Assembly: GCF_900102465.1 (NCBI RefSeq)
Contig: NZ_FNBW01000010.1
Coordinates: 124,001-188,000 of the forward strand
DNA: 64,000 nucleotides
Reading direction: 5' to 3'
Origin: Thalassobaculum litoreum DSM 18839
Lineage (GTDB): Bacteria > Pseudomonadota > Alphaproteobacteria > Thalassobaculales > Thalassobaculaceae
The position numbers were made by a program, and so were the translations under genes. The notes under the pieces are model-generated. The model made no database searches. It was not told the origin of the DNA and saw nothing but the letters and a program-made list of their open reading frames with translations. Of this stretch, positions 25,694-35,038 are shown piece by piece (positions within the stretch are counted from its first letter, which is position 1; each line of letters starts with the position of its first letter).

Positions 25694-27547
25694 TCACGCT
25701 GCGGCCCCCGCCCCAGTGCCCGCCTCGGTGCTCGCCCCTGTGCCCGCCTCGGTGCCCGCCCCGGCATCGGCCAGGATTTGGCGCAGATGCACCCGCATGT
25801 CGGTGAGCGCTTCGGTGATTCGGTTGGAGGAGGCGGACATGGTCCCGCTCATGGAGCCGGTCTTCTCCGCCGCGCTTGCCACCCCTTCGTTGACGCCGGC
25901 GACCCGGTGGGCGCGGTCGGCCACGTCCTCCACGGTCCCGGTGATGGTTTCGGTCTTCTCGCTCAGGCTCTCGATGCCGTCCGCGACCTCGCCCATGCCG
26001 CAGTCGACCGTGCGCAGGCGCTCCTGAATGGCGCCGGTCGCCTCGGACACCCGATCGATGCTGGCGCGGAAGCCGCCGACCTGCCGGCTGATCCGCAAGG
26101 TCGCGTCGGCGGTCTGGCCGGCCAGGATCCGCACCTCGCCGGCGACCACCGCGAAGCCGGCACCCGCCTGGCCGGCCCGGGCCGCCTCGATGGTGGCGTT
26201 CAGGGCCAGCAAATTGGTCTGCTCGGCAATCTCCTGGATCACCCCGACGACACTGCCGATCTGCCCGGCGGTGGCGGTCAGGTCGGCCACCGCGTCGGCC
26301 ACCGTATCGGCCTCGGCGGCGACCTCGCTGGTGAGCGTCCGCTGGCCGCGCACGTCCCGGGCGATGCGCTGGGCGGTGTCGCTCAGGTTGCGGACCACCG
26401 CGCGCACGTCCTGGATGAAGACCGCGCTCTCCTCCGCCAGGGCGTGGGATTCGGTCGAGCGCGACAGGGTATCGCTCGCCAGCGCGTTCAGCTCGGCGGA
26501 GATCGCCACCAGCTGTTCGACGCTGTCGGTCACCACCGACACCCGCGCGCCCATCCCGGTCTCGATCTCCGAGCTCAGGGTGGAGAGCTGGTCGGCGAGC
26601 TGGCGCTCCCGCGCCGCGCGTTCGGCCTCGCGCTGCACCCGCATCGCGTCGATCTCGTCCAGGGCGGCCTTGAAGCTCTGGATCCCGCCGGCCAGCGACC
26701 CGATCTCGTCGACCCTGTCGGTATCGCTGATCTCGGCCTCCTCGCCATCGGCGATGGCCCGCAGCGCGGCGGACAGCCGGGACAGCGCCCGGGTCACCAT
26801 GTGGCGCATCACCGCCCAGACCGCGACATTGGCGACCAGCACGCAGCCCAGGCTCACGGCCGCGATCAGCACCAAAGCCTGGGTCAGCGTCCGCTCGACC
26901 TGGGCCTCGGCCTCGTGGATATGGTCGATCTGGCCGAGGATGGCGTTGCGCGTGGTCTCCGCCGCCAGCGCCTCGTCGACGATCGCGCTCCTCAGCTCGG
27001 CGACCTTGCGCTTCAGGGCGTCCGGACTCGCCGCCGCCCCGGTCAGCTCCTCCGCCTTGGCCGCCACCGTCACCGGATCGGCGCCGGCCAGCACGACCTC
27101 CTCGACGGTGTCGGTGAAGGCGTCGTTCTCGAACAGGCCATAGGCGATGCCGACGCCGCCCTCGGTCTCCTTGACCACGATGCCGCCGGCCCGCTGCACG
27201 TCACGGCGCTCGCCGCGCCTGGTGAAGCGCTCGACGATCCGGTCGCGGCCCTCGTAGCGCCGGGTCTCCGTCGGATAGGTCTCCGAGGCCCAGCTCAGCA
27301 GGATCGGCAGCGCGTCGGTCTGAAGCTGGTCCGGCACGGCGGCCAGCTTCTTCTGCAGTCCGAAGACCTCGGCGCGCAGCTCGGCGTTCATGTCCCGCAG
27401 CAGCCCAGCGCGTGCCTCCTGCTCGGCCATGAGCGTGTTCACAACGGTGATATAGACCCCGGCCAGGGCGCCGAGGACGAGGCACAGGGTCAGGGCCAGG
27501 GCGGCGGTCAGCTTGACGTTCAGATGGGAGCGGATGAACGCGAGCAT
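25694..27547 (-). CDS. Methyl-accepting chemotaxis protein
   Basis: A 617-residue transmembrane chemoreceptor. TM1 lies around residues 10-33 and a periplasmic helical ligand domain follows. TM2 is around 208-235 ([20 protein letters not shown]), then a HAMP domain. The signalling hairpin includes [20 protein letters not shown] and [15 protein letters not shown]. It should control CheA. The C-terminus ends in an Ala/Gly/Thr/Glu tandem repeat encoded by a 24-base DNA repeat (25717-25764), not a CheR-docking pentapeptide. The ligand is unknown. Confidence 0.92.
   Translation of the reverse strand: MLAFIRSHLNVKLTAALALTLCLVLGALAGVYITVVNTLMAEQEARAGLLRDMNAELRAEVFGLQKKLAAVPDQLQTDALPILLSWASETYPTETRRYEGRDRIVERFTRRGERRDVQRAGGIVVKETEGGVGIAYGLFENDAFTDTVEEVVLAGADPVTVAAKAEELTGAAASPDALKRKVAELRSAIVDEALAAETTRNAILGQIDHIHEAEAQVERTLTQALVLIAAVSLGCVLVANVAVWAVMRHMVTRALSRLSAALRAIADGEEAEISDTDRVDEIGSLAGGIQSFKAALDEIDAMRVQREAERAARERQLADQLSTLSSEIETGMGARVSVVTDSVEQLVAISAELNALASDTLSRSTESHALAEESAVFIQDVRAVVRNLSDTAQRIARDVRGQRTLTSEVAAEADTVADAVADLTATAGQIGSVVGVIQEIAEQTNLLALNATIEAARAGQAGAGFAVVAGEVRILAGQTADATLRISRQVGGFRASIDRVSEATGAIQERLRTVDCGMGEVADGIESLSEKTETITGTVEDVADRAHRVAGVNEGVASAAEKTGSMSGTMSASSNRITEALTDMRVHLRQILADAGAGTEAGTGASTEAGTGAGAAA
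25717..25764. repeat. 24-bp tandem repeat at the chemoreceptor 3' end
   Basis: Two adjacent near-identical 24-base units (TGCCCGCCTCGGTGCTCGCC and TGCCCGCCTCGGTGCCCGCC begin them) encode the repeated (G/S)TEAGTGA residues near the receptor C-terminus. Copy number may vary between strains. Confidence 0.7.
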
Positions 27548-27768
27548 GCGGCAGCCTCATTCTGGCCTGGGACGGAGGCGCTCAGACCCCGCCGGGACAG
27601 GGCGGGCCGAAACGTCGGGGGGCCAAGCTATCCACGCCGCATGACAGTGCGATTGCGCTTCTGTTTCGTCATTATGAGTATGTTTTTGTTCATATTGATT
27701 ATATTTTGTCTTTAATCCTTGCGTCTCCTTCTTCGGGGTCAAATGAACAGCTTTATGAACGCGCGCAT

Positions 27769-27922
27769 CTAGAGCCAAATCCGATCATCAAATCCGACCA
27801 TATTGAATCATTTCATGGTTCAATATGGTCGGTGAATTTGTCTCTAAAACAATGAGATAGAGCGGATTCACGCACGCTGACGCGATCACGAAGTGATCCC
27901 GTCACCGCACGATCAGCTCTAG
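27769..27922. repeat. Palindromic intergenic repeat element, copy 2
   Basis: A 154-base element from CTAGAGC to GCTCTAG. It holds 14-base perfect arms (27794-27807 and 27819-27832), a second small palindrome GATCAC-GAA-GTGATC (27884-27898), and the core GAGATAGAG at 27854-27862 with GATTCAC, shared with the 11429-11546 element. Its right end supplies the TAG stop of the minus-strand subtilase. The adjoining 27548-27768 shows only AT-rich sequence upstream of the chemoreceptor. Confidence 0.7.
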
Positions 27923-30345
27923 CCGAACAGCGGATCCGACTGGAACAACCTGCCCTCGCCGAAGCCGACGGTGAGGTAGTGCAGCATCGGGTCGATCCCG
28001 GCGCCGGCCACGTCCGGATTGGCCGCCAGATAGGCCTCGCCGTCGAACTGGGCCCCGGCGTCCCGACCTTCGAGGTGCCCGTACAGGTGATAGTGCAGCA
28101 GCGGATTCATCCCCGCCGCCGCCACGTCCGCATTGACCGCCAGATAGTCGCCGCTGTCGAACAGCGCGTTCGGCGCCCGGTCCTCGAACCCGCCAAATTG
28201 CAGGTAATGGAGATAGGCGTTGCCGCTGTCGAAGCCGGCGGCGACGACGTCGTCGTTGGTGGCGAGGTAGAAATCAGCGTCGAAGCCGATCTCACTGACC
28301 GAGACCGGGGCGGTGGACAGCCGGTTGCCGTCGTCGAACGCTAGGATCTCGGTGTTGCGCAGGATGTCGCGGCCGTCCGCCCCGTCGACCACGGTCTCGC
28401 TGTCGGAAACCCCGATGGCGTAGGAGGAGGACAGGCCGGAGAAGCGGGCCGTGTCGAGGCCGCTCCCGCCGTCGAGGATGTCGTCCCCCGCCCCGCCGGT
28501 CAGGCTGTCGCTGCCTCGGCCGGCGACCAGGACGTTGGCCAGGGCGGAGCCGGCCAGCAGGTCGTCGCCGTCGCCGGTGTACAGGTTCTCGATCTCGGTG
28601 CCGTCGGCGACACGGAAGGCCGCGCCGTAGATCGCGCCGACGGTGCCGTCCAGATGGATCGCGACGGGACCGCTGACGGCGGCGGCGTTGATGGTGTCGG
28701 TGCCGCCGTCGCTGTCGACCAGGACGCTGCGGCCCGCATCGGCGGTCGCCAGTGTGGCGTACTGGTCGGTGTAGACATACCGGTCGTCGGCGGTGGTCGC
28801 ATCGCCGTAGAGCGTCAGGCTCCAGCTCTCCAGCGTGCCGACCGTTCCGGTCTCGGTGTCGGTCACCCTCAGGGTCCAATCGCCGGCGGCGCTCTCCCCG
28901 TAATGCTGACTCGACATCAGGGTCGTCACATTGGCGCCGAAGAAGGTGAGATCCGGCAGTTCGTCGAGCAGACCGTCCTGCCGCGCCAGGATCTCATAGG
29001 CCTCGAAATCCGGGTTGTAGATCAGGTAGCTCGTGGTGCCGTGCGGCGAGGTCAGCTCGATCCGGAGCTGGCCCAGATCGCCATGGGGGATATCCACGTC
29101 GACCGTGGCGAACTCCACGTCCATCGCCGCATCGACCGTCAGCGACTGCGATACGCCGGCGGCGTCGCCGTCCGGCACCGCGACCGCCGTGGTCGAGGTC
29201 ACGGTGACGACCGCCTGGTTGGTCACCGTGTTCGGCGTGGCGTCCCAGGTCTCCGCGAGGCGGGTGGCAGCACGGGCATCGACCTGGCCGAACCCGTAGT
29301 CGTGGCTGGCCGTCAGGCCGCCGCCGTTCCAGTCGGTGGCACCGTTCTCAACCGTGGTCCAGGGATAGGACAGGGCGAGGGAGATCCCCGCCTCGTAGGC
29401 CGCGCGGACCGGCTCATCCAGTTCGGCAAGCGCCGCTTCGCTGCCGACCGTATCGGCCAGGATCTCCGCCCGGGTCAGCGGGTCGGCGCCGGTATCGTAG
29501 GCCGAGTAGGCCAGGATCTCCTGAACGTCGCGCATCCCCAGCGTCGGGTTGGCCTGAAGCACCAGAGCGGCCACGCCGGAGACGATCGGCGCGGAGAAGG
29601 AGGTGCCGTCGGTGAGGTCGTAGCCGTCGTCCTCGCCGCTGACCCCGAGCACGCCGGCACCAGGTGCCGCGACCAGGACATTGGCCCCGGGCGACGAGAA
29701 GGTCGCGATCTGACCGTCTGCATCGGTGGCGGCGACGGTGATCTGGTAGGGCGAGTTCTGTTCCGGCCCGTGGGTCGACAGCGTCCCCTGGATCCGGGAA
29801 TTGCCCGACGCGAAGACGTGCACCGTACCCAGGCCGGCGCGCCCCGTGGTGGCGGTGTCGGCGATCGCGTCGAGGCTGCCCGGTTCCTCGTAGAAGATCT
29901 CGTTGCCGTAGCTGTTGTTGGTCACATCGGCGTCGCTGGCCAGGTGGAAGGCCGGTGCGGCGTTCACCAGCTCGCCGTCCGCATCCGAGATCCGGATCCC
30001 GGTGAAGGTCGCGCCATAGGCGACGCCGACAAGGCCGGTACCGTTGGCCGCGGCCGCCGAGAACCCCGACACCTGCGTGCCGTGGGAATAGGCGTCCGCG
30101 ATCGGCGTGGCGTCGCCCTCGCCGGTCACGATGTTGTGGTCGTTCTCCGCATCGTAGGTGCCGGACAGGTCGGGGTGGGTATAGCGCACCCCGTCGTCGA
30201 TCACGGCGATCCGGATGCCCTCGCCGGTATAGTCCGGCCAGGCGCCCAGCACCCGGATATCCTGGCCGACGGTGCCGCCGGACTGCCCGGTATTGTGCAG
30301 GTACCACTGGTCGCCGAATAGGGGGTCGGACGGAATGACCGTCAT
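27919..30345 (-). CDS. Secreted subtilisin/kexin-like protease with P-domain and RTX repeats
   Basis: An 808-residue S8 protease. The catalytic triad is D50 (AVIDDGVRYTHPDL), H88 (SHGTQVSG) and S249 (GTSFSAPIVSG). NNSYG and ASGN are as in kexin-type enzymes. A P-domain follows (about 395-515, with SAAGDWTLRVTDTETGTVG). Next come RTX-like Ca2+ repeats (SDSLTGGAGDDILDGGSG) and three C-terminal repeats of about 40 residues (AYLAANPDVAGAGIDPMLHY type). There is no Sec signal, so type I secretion is inferred. GGAGGAGG precedes the ATG. No transporter is adjacent. Confidence 0.9.
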   Translation of the reverse strand: MTVIPSDPLFGDQWYLHNTGQSGGTVGQDIRVLGAWPDYTGEGIRIAVIDDGVRYTHPDLSGTYDAENDHNIVTGEGDATPIADAYSHGTQVSGFSAAAANGTGLVGVAYGATFTGIRISDADGELVNAAPAFHLASDADVTNNSYGNEIFYEEPGSLDAIADTATTGRAGLGTVHVFASGNSRIQGTLSTHGPEQNSPYQITVAATDADGQIATFSSPGANVLVAAPGAGVLGVSGEDDGYDLTDGTSFSAPIVSGVAALVLQANPTLGMRDVQEILAYSAYDTGADPLTRAEILADTVGSEAALAELDEPVRAAYEAGISLALSYPWTTVENGATDWNGGGLTASHDYGFGQVDARAATRLAETWDATPNTVTNQAVVTVTSTTAVAVPDGDAAGVSQSLTVDAAMDVEFATVDVDIPHGDLGQLRIELTSPHGTTSYLIYNPDFEAYEILARQDGLLDELPDLTFFGANVTTLMSSQHYGESAAGDWTLRVTDTETGTVGTLESWSLTLYGDATTADDRYVYTDQYATLATADAGRSVLVDSDGGTDTINAAAVSGPVAIHLDGTVGAIYGAAFRVADGTEIENLYTGDGDDLLAGSALANVLVAGRGSDSLTGGAGDDILDGGSGLDTARFSGLSSSYAIGVSDSETVVDGADGRDILRNTEILAFDDGNRLSTAPVSVSEIGFDADFYLATNDDVVAAGFDSGNAYLHYLQFGGFEDRAPNALFDSGDYLAVNADVAAAGMNPLLHYHLYGHLEGRDAGAQFDGEAYLAANPDVAGAGIDPMLHYLTVGFGEGRLFQSDPLFG

Positions 30346-30580
30346 GGTTCGCGCCTCCTCCAGAGCGTTTGAACCGGGATTCTCCCGTTAGGTACACAAT
30401 CCGCGAATTTTGCCGCGAACCTTGGCCGAGCCGTGGAAACCCGATCAAGCGAAAGTTCGCCCGGCCGGCCCGATGCCGCGCTTTCGACACCGGCACCGGT
30501 CCGTGGCGGCTTGCCTTAATCCGCCTGCTCCGATAGGTCTTGCCGGTTTCCTTGTGACCGACCTCTCCAGGAAGTACCGC

Positions 30581-31357
30581 ATGGCGGATGTCGCGCCCTC
30601 GCTGGCCCAGCTTCGGGCCGAGATCGACCGCATCGACGACGCGCTGCTCGGGCTGCTCGAAAGCCGGGTCGCGATCGGTCGGCGCGTGGCCGCGGCCAAG
30701 GGCGACGCGTCGGGTCCCTATCTGCGTCCGGGCCGCGAGGCGGCGATCCTGCGCCGGCTCTGCTCCGCCGCCAGCGCCGACCTGCCGACCGCGACCCTGG
30801 AGCGCATCTGGCGCGAGATCCTCGGCGCCAACCTGGCGCGCCAGGTCGATCCGCTGACCGTCGTCTACGCGCCGCAGGGGGCGGAGGCCTGCCTCGACCT
30901 CGCGCGCGACCGCGGCGGCGCGGCGACGCGGCTCGAGACGGTGGAGAGCGCCGAGGCGGCGATCGCCGCGGCGGTCGACGGACGCGCGACCCTGGCCGTG
31001 CTGCCGGACGTGGCGGATTCCCGCTGGCGCTGGTGGCCGCAGCTCGTTTCGGCATCGCAACAGGATACCTCCACCCAGAAGCCGTGCGTCATCGCGCGGC
31101 TTCCGCTTTTCGGGGAGGGCGGCGTGCCCGCCTATGGCGTGGCTCCGCAGGGTCCCGACCCGTCGGGCGACGACGTGACGCTCTATGCCGTGCGCGGCAC
31201 CGCCGAGAGCGCGCTGGACACAGCGGAGATCGAAGGGGCCCATTGGTCGCTGATCGCCGCCGACGGCTATCTGGAGGCCGGGCATATTCCGGCCGGCGCG
31301 GCGCTGATCGGCGCCTACGCCCGGCCCGAGACCTCCCGCTCGAAGACGAGCACCTGA
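30581..31357 (+). CDS. Chorismate mutase with C-terminal extension
   Basis: A 258-residue protein. The first ~90 residues are an AroQ-type chorismate mutase helix bundle (LRAEIDRIDDALLGLLESR, RVAAAKGD, YLRPGREAAILRRL). It converts chorismate to prephenate. The remaining ~165 residues resemble a degenerate prephenate-dehydratase-like domain (VVYAPQGAEACLDLA, LAVLPDVADS) without an obvious catalytic TRF motif. AGGA precedes the ATG. It heads an operon with hisC and tyrC for tyrosine/phenylalanine synthesis. Confidence 0.85.
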   Translation: MADVAPSLAQLRAEIDRIDDALLGLLESRVAIGRRVAAAKGDASGPYLRPGREAAILRRLCSAASADLPTATLERIWREILGANLARQVDPLTVVYAPQGAEACLDLARDRGGAATRLETVESAEAAIAAAVDGRATLAVLPDVADSRWRWWPQLVSASQQDTSTQKPCVIARLPLFGEGGVPAYGVAPQGPDPSGDDVTLYAVRGTAESALDTAEIEGAHWSLIAADGYLEAGHIPAGAALIGAYARPETSRSKTST

Positions 31358-31385
31358 CCCCATTCTTCCGTCCGAGGACTGTCCG

Positions 31386-32483
31386 ATGCCCAGCGTGGCC
31401 CCTAAATCGTCGATTTCCGATCTCGCCGCCTACAAGCCGACCAGCTATCCCAAGAGCCTGCAGCGGATCATCCGCCTGAACCTGAACGAAGGGGCGCTCG
31501 GCCCGTCGCCGAAGGCGATGGAGGCCCTGGCCGGCATCGCGTCGAAGATCCACACTTATCCCGCCGTCGCCGCCTCCGGCCTGGCCGAGGCGATCGGCGA
31601 GCGGCACGGGATCGACCCGTCGCGCATCATCCTGGGCTGCGGCTCCGACGAGCTGATCCAGGTGCTGACCCAGGCCTATCTTGAGCCGGGCGACGAGGTG
31701 ATCCACACCCAGTACGGCTTCCTGCTGTTCCCGATGGCGACCAAGATCGCCGGCGGCGTGCCGGTCTCGGCGCCGGATGACGGGTTCACCGCCAGCGTCG
31801 ACGCGATCCTGGCGCGGGTGACCGAGCGCACCAAGATCGTCTTCCTGGCCAACCCGAACAACCCGACCGGCACCCACGTGCCGACCGAGGAGGTGCGCCG
31901 CCTGCGCGCCGAGCTGCCGTCGCGGGTGCTGCTGGTGCTCGACGCGGCCTATGCCGAATACGTCCAGCGCAACGACTACACCGCCGGCATCGAGCTGGTG
32001 GAGGAGACCGACAACACGGTCATGCTGCGCACCTTCTCCAAGATGTACGGCATGGCCGGCCTGCGCCTGGGCTGGGCCTATTGCCCGGCCGACATCGCCG
32101 CCACCCTGTACGCGGTGAAGCCGCCCTACGGCGTCAACACCCCGGCCCTGGTCGCCGGCATCGCGGCGGTGAAGGATCTGGAGTTCCAGGAAAAGTCGGT
32201 GGCCCATAACGGCGCCTGGCTGCCCTGGCTGCAGGACGAGTTCCGCAAGCTGGGCCTGGAGCCGTACCCGTCGGTCACCAACTTCTTCATCACCCGCTTC
32301 CCGACCGAGGCCGGCAGAACCGCCGCCGAGGCGCGCGAGTTCCTGGCCAAGCGCGGCATCATGGTGCGCAGCATGTCCGACTACGGCGAGCACGACTTCA
32401 TCCGGGTCTCGATCGGCCAGGAGGACGAGAACCGCGCCCTGGTCCAGGGTCTGGCCGACTTCTTCAACGGGGTGCCCGCGTGA
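31386..32483 (+). CDS. hisC: Histidinol-phosphate/aromatic aminotransferase HisC
   Basis: A 365-residue fold-type I PLP aminotransferase. Visible motifs are LNLNEGALGPSPKAMEAL, the NPNNPTGTHVP loop, LDAAYAEY and the PLP-lysine segment FSKMYGMAGLRLGW, with a C-terminal DFIRVSIG arginine motif. HisC-type enzymes in this operon context often also transaminate prephenate or aromatic keto acids. It sits between the chorismate mutase and dehydrogenase genes, overlapping the latter by four bases. Confidence 0.92.
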   Translation: MPSVAPKSSISDLAAYKPTSYPKSLQRIIRLNLNEGALGPSPKAMEALAGIASKIHTYPAVAASGLAEAIGERHGIDPSRIILGCGSDELIQVLTQAYLEPGDEVIHTQYGFLLFPMATKIAGGVPVSAPDDGFTASVDAILARVTERTKIVFLANPNNPTGTHVPTEEVRRLRAELPSRVLLVLDAAYAEYVQRNDYTAGIELVEETDNTVMLRTFSKMYGMAGLRLGWAYCPADIAATLYAVKPPYGVNTPALVAGIAAVKDLEFQEKSVAHNGAWLPWLQDEFRKLGLEPYPSVTNFFITRFPTEAGRTAAEAREFLAKRGIMVRSMSDYGEHDFIRVSIGQEDENRALVQGLADFFNGVPA

Positions 32484-33424
32484 CCGCATCCCCGGACAAC
32501 GGCGCCGCCAAGGGAGAGCCGATCTTCGGGACCCTAGCGGTCGTCGGGATCGGCAATCTCGGCTCCTCCGTCGCCCGTGCCGTACGCAAGTACGGCGCGG
32601 TCGACCGGGTGGTCGTCGCCGACCTGTCGGCCGAGGCGCTGGCCCGGGCGAAGGAACTGAAGCTGGCCGATGCCTATTTCGAGGCACCGTCCAAGGCAGT
32701 GGCGGAGGCGGACATCGTCGTTCTCTGCACGCCTCTCGGCGCCTTCGGGGCGATCGCCAAGGCCATGGCCCCGCACCTGAAGCCGGGGGCGATCGTGACC
32801 GATGTGGGGTCGGTGAAGGGGGCGGTGGTCGCCGCCGCCGGTCCGCACATGCCGGACACCGTCGCCTTCGTGCCCGGCCATCCGATCGCCGGCACCGAGA
32901 AATCGGGCCCCGACGCCGGATCGTCAGACCTGTTCGTCGGCCGTTACTGGATCCTGACCCCGGACGAGACCACCGACCGGGCGGCCGTCGCCCGGGTGAC
33001 CGAGCTGTGGACCCGATGCGGCGCCATCGTTGAGGAGATGAAAGCCGAGTATCACGACAAGGTGCTGGCCGTGACCTCGCACCTGCCGCATCTGATCGCC
33101 TACACCATCGTCGGCACCGCCTTCGACCTGGAAGGCCAGGAGCAGCAGGACGTGATCCGCTTCTCCGCCGGCGGCTTCCGCGACTTCACCCGCATCGCCG
33201 GCTCCAGCCCGATCATGTGGCGCGACATCTTCCTAAACAACCGCGAGGCGGTGCTGGAGATGCTGCAGCGGTTCAGCGAGGACCTGAGCTACCTGCAACG
33301 GGCCATCCGCTGGGGCGAGGGCGACAAGCTGCAGGACCTGTTCACCCGCACCCGCGAGGTGCGCCGCGGGGTGATCGAGGCCAAGCAGGACAAGCCGTTC
33401 CCCGAAGGCGGCAACGGCAAGTAG
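32480..33424 (+). CDS. tyrC: Prephenate/arogenate dehydrogenase family protein
   Basis: A 314-residue NAD(P)-dependent dehydrogenase. The Rossmann motif is VVGIGNLGSSVARAV. Conserved segments are VTDVGSVKGAVV, FVPGHPIAGTEKSGPDA and TSHLPHLIAYTIVG, with the substrate-binding histidines. It oxidatively decarboxylates prephenate or arogenate toward tyrosine. The GTG start overlaps the hisC stop (GTGA). A hairpin begins at its stop codon. Confidence 0.92.
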   Translation: MTASPDNGAAKGEPIFGTLAVVGIGNLGSSVARAVRKYGAVDRVVVADLSAEALARAKELKLADAYFEAPSKAVAEADIVVLCTPLGAFGAIAKAMAPHLKPGAIVTDVGSVKGAVVAAAGPHMPDTVAFVPGHPIAGTEKSGPDAGSSDLFVGRYWILTPDETTDRAAVARVTELWTRCGAIVEEMKAEYHDKVLAVTSHLPHLIAYTIVGTAFDLEGQEQQDVIRFSAGGFRDFTRIAGSSPIMWRDIFLNNREAVLEMLQRFSEDLSYLQRAIRWGEGDKLQDLFTRTREVRRGVIEAKQDKPFPEGGNGK

Positions 33425-33441
33425 GGCGCCGCGCGCCCTAC
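33421..33441. terminator. Hairpin terminator at the tyrC stop
   Basis: Perfect 9-bp arms GTAGGGCGC/GCGCCCTAC around a 3-base loop include the tyrC TAG. It sits in the 31-base gap between convergent tyrC and the eipA-like gene and could serve both. No T-run follows. Confidence 0.6.
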
Positions 33442-33455
33442 CCTCACCCCGTCCG

Positions 33456-34076
33456 TCAGAACGGGAACCAGGAGAACTCCCGGCCGTAGTGCAGGTAGCC
33501 GATATTGACGCCGGAGCGCAGGCCGACGCCGGTGCGGATCGGCGCCAGGGTCAGCTCGCCGTCGGACTGGTAGTTCACGCCGACGCCGGCGAAGAAGTAG
33601 TAGGATCCCTCCACGCCCGGGATGCGGCGGTAGATCTGGTCCGGCGAGTCCAGGTTGTAGACCAGCACGAACACCTTGGACGCGTTGCCGCCCAAATCGA
33701 AGCCCAGGGACGGACCCTGCCAGAACACCTTGCTCTGCCCGCCGCCGGCCTTGTTCAGCATGCCCTCGCCATAGCGCAGGCCGACGACGATGGCGCCGGA
33801 ATACTCGCTGCCGGCGATATAGGCGCTCGGCTCGCCCATGTCGGCGAACACCTTCTCGATGACCTTGGCCAGGCCTTCGGTGGTCTCCCCGAACAGATCC
33901 TTGGCGGCGGACACGACCTCCGGCTCGCTGTAGGTCTTCGCCCCCGATGTGGTGGAGGAGGATGACGTCTCCGACGAGGAACTGCCGCCGGTCGTGGCGG
34001 TCTGGGCCTCAGCCCCGGCCGGCATGAAGAGGAGAGCGGTCAGGACGAGAGCGGCGGCGGACAGCCAGCGGGTCAT
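33456..34076 (-). CDS. EipA/DUF1134 family envelope protein
   Basis: A 206-residue periplasmic protein with a signal peptide (MTRWLSAAALVLTALLFMPAGAEAQ), a Ser/Thr-rich linker and the DUF1134 domain (EGLAKVIEKVFADMGEPSAYI, FWQGPSLGFDLGGNASKVFVL, YYFFAGVGVNYQ). Brucella EipA, of this family, is needed for envelope integrity. GGAGG at the right distance favours the ATG at 34076 over the one at 34088, which overlaps the ribosome site. Confidence 0.9.
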   Translation of the reverse strand: MTRWLSAAALVLTALLFMPAGAEAQTATTGGSSSSETSSSSTTSGAKTYSEPEVVSAAKDLFGETTEGLAKVIEKVFADMGEPSAYIAGSEYSGAIVVGLRYGEGMLNKAGGGQSKVFWQGPSLGFDLGGNASKVFVLVYNLDSPDQIYRRIPGVEGSYYFFAGVGVNYQSDGELTLAPIRTGVGLRSGVNIGYLHYGREFSWFPF

Positions 34077-34179
34077 TGAAACCTCCATTGTGTTGAGACC
34101 GGTGTCTCACCCGCGCACTATAGAAGCAACCCGATGGCATTTGTGAGAATTCGGCCCGTCGGATGGGCGGCCCGCAGGT

Positions 34180-34968
34180 CTATCCGGACCCGCTCCGGGA
34201 CTTGAAGGGGCGGACCAGCAGGGCGAGAAAGCCGGTATCGTGCAGCCGCTCCACGCCGATCGCCATCTCCGGCGTCCGCGGGGTCGGGCTGAGGGTGGCG
34301 AAGATCCGGTCCCAGACCGACAGGGCGGTCCCGTAGTTTGAATCCGTGTCCTGGCGCACCGCGTGATGATGCACCCAATGGATCGAGGGCGTAACGATCA
34401 CCGTCGACAGGGCCTTCTCCAGCCATCCGGGCAGGCGGGTGTTGGAATGCTGGAACACGGACGCCACCAGCACCAGGGTCTCGAACGCCAGCACCGAGGC
34501 CAGCGGGATGTCGAGCAGCACGATCACCACCGCCCGCACCGCCGCCGACATCAGCACCTCGCCGGCATGGAACCGCACCGCCGAGCTGGCGTCGAGGAAC
34601 TCGTCCAGATGATGGATCTCATGGAACCGCCACAGGAACGGGACCGCGTGGTTCGCCCGGTGCCAGAAATAGATCCACAGATCCAGGATCAGCAGATCGG
34701 CCAGCAACGCCCAGCCGCCGTCCCACCACGCCGGCCGCCAGTCCAGGGTCATCGAGGTGGCGAGCACGGTGATCGGGATCACAGCCAGCCGGGACAGCCC
34801 GATATTCACCGCGAACAGCCCGGCATTGCGCAGGATCCGCGGCCAGCCGCCGCGTCGCACGACGGCGGGTGCCGCCCGTTCGGCCGTCAGGATCAGCCCG
34901 ATCCAGGCGGCAACGGCAAGGCCCTTGGCGATGGTCAGCGTCTGCGGGTCCGACATGTCCAACATCAT
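34180..34968 (-). CDS. Sterol desaturase/fatty acid hydroxylase family protein
   Basis: A 262-residue integral membrane di-iron enzyme. Histidine clusters appear as FWHRANH, RFHEIHHLDEFLDASSAVRFH, FQHSN and IHWVHHH, among about four hydrophobic helices. Family members hydroxylate or desaturate lipids. Several ATGs (34968, 34965, 34956) are possible and none has a strong ribosome site. The divergent C26 peptidase gene starts 70 bases away, so they share a promoter region. The lipid substrate is unknown. Confidence 0.85.
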   Translation of the reverse strand: MMLDMSDPQTLTIAKGLAVAAWIGLILTAERAAPAVVRRGGWPRILRNAGLFAVNIGLSRLAVIPITVLATSMTLDWRPAWWDGGWALLADLLILDLWIYFWHRANHAVPFLWRFHEIHHLDEFLDASSAVRFHAGEVLMSAAVRAVVIVLLDIPLASVLAFETLVLVASVFQHSNTRLPGWLEKALSTVIVTPSIHWVHHHAVRQDTDSNYGTALSVWDRIFATLSPTPRTPEMAIGVERLHDTGFLALLVRPFKSRSGSG

Positions 34969-35038
34969 CGGGATATGGCATGGTGCGAGGGCCGGGCCAA
35001 GCGTCCGTGCCGTTGTCGTGACCGTCAGGAGAGTTTCC

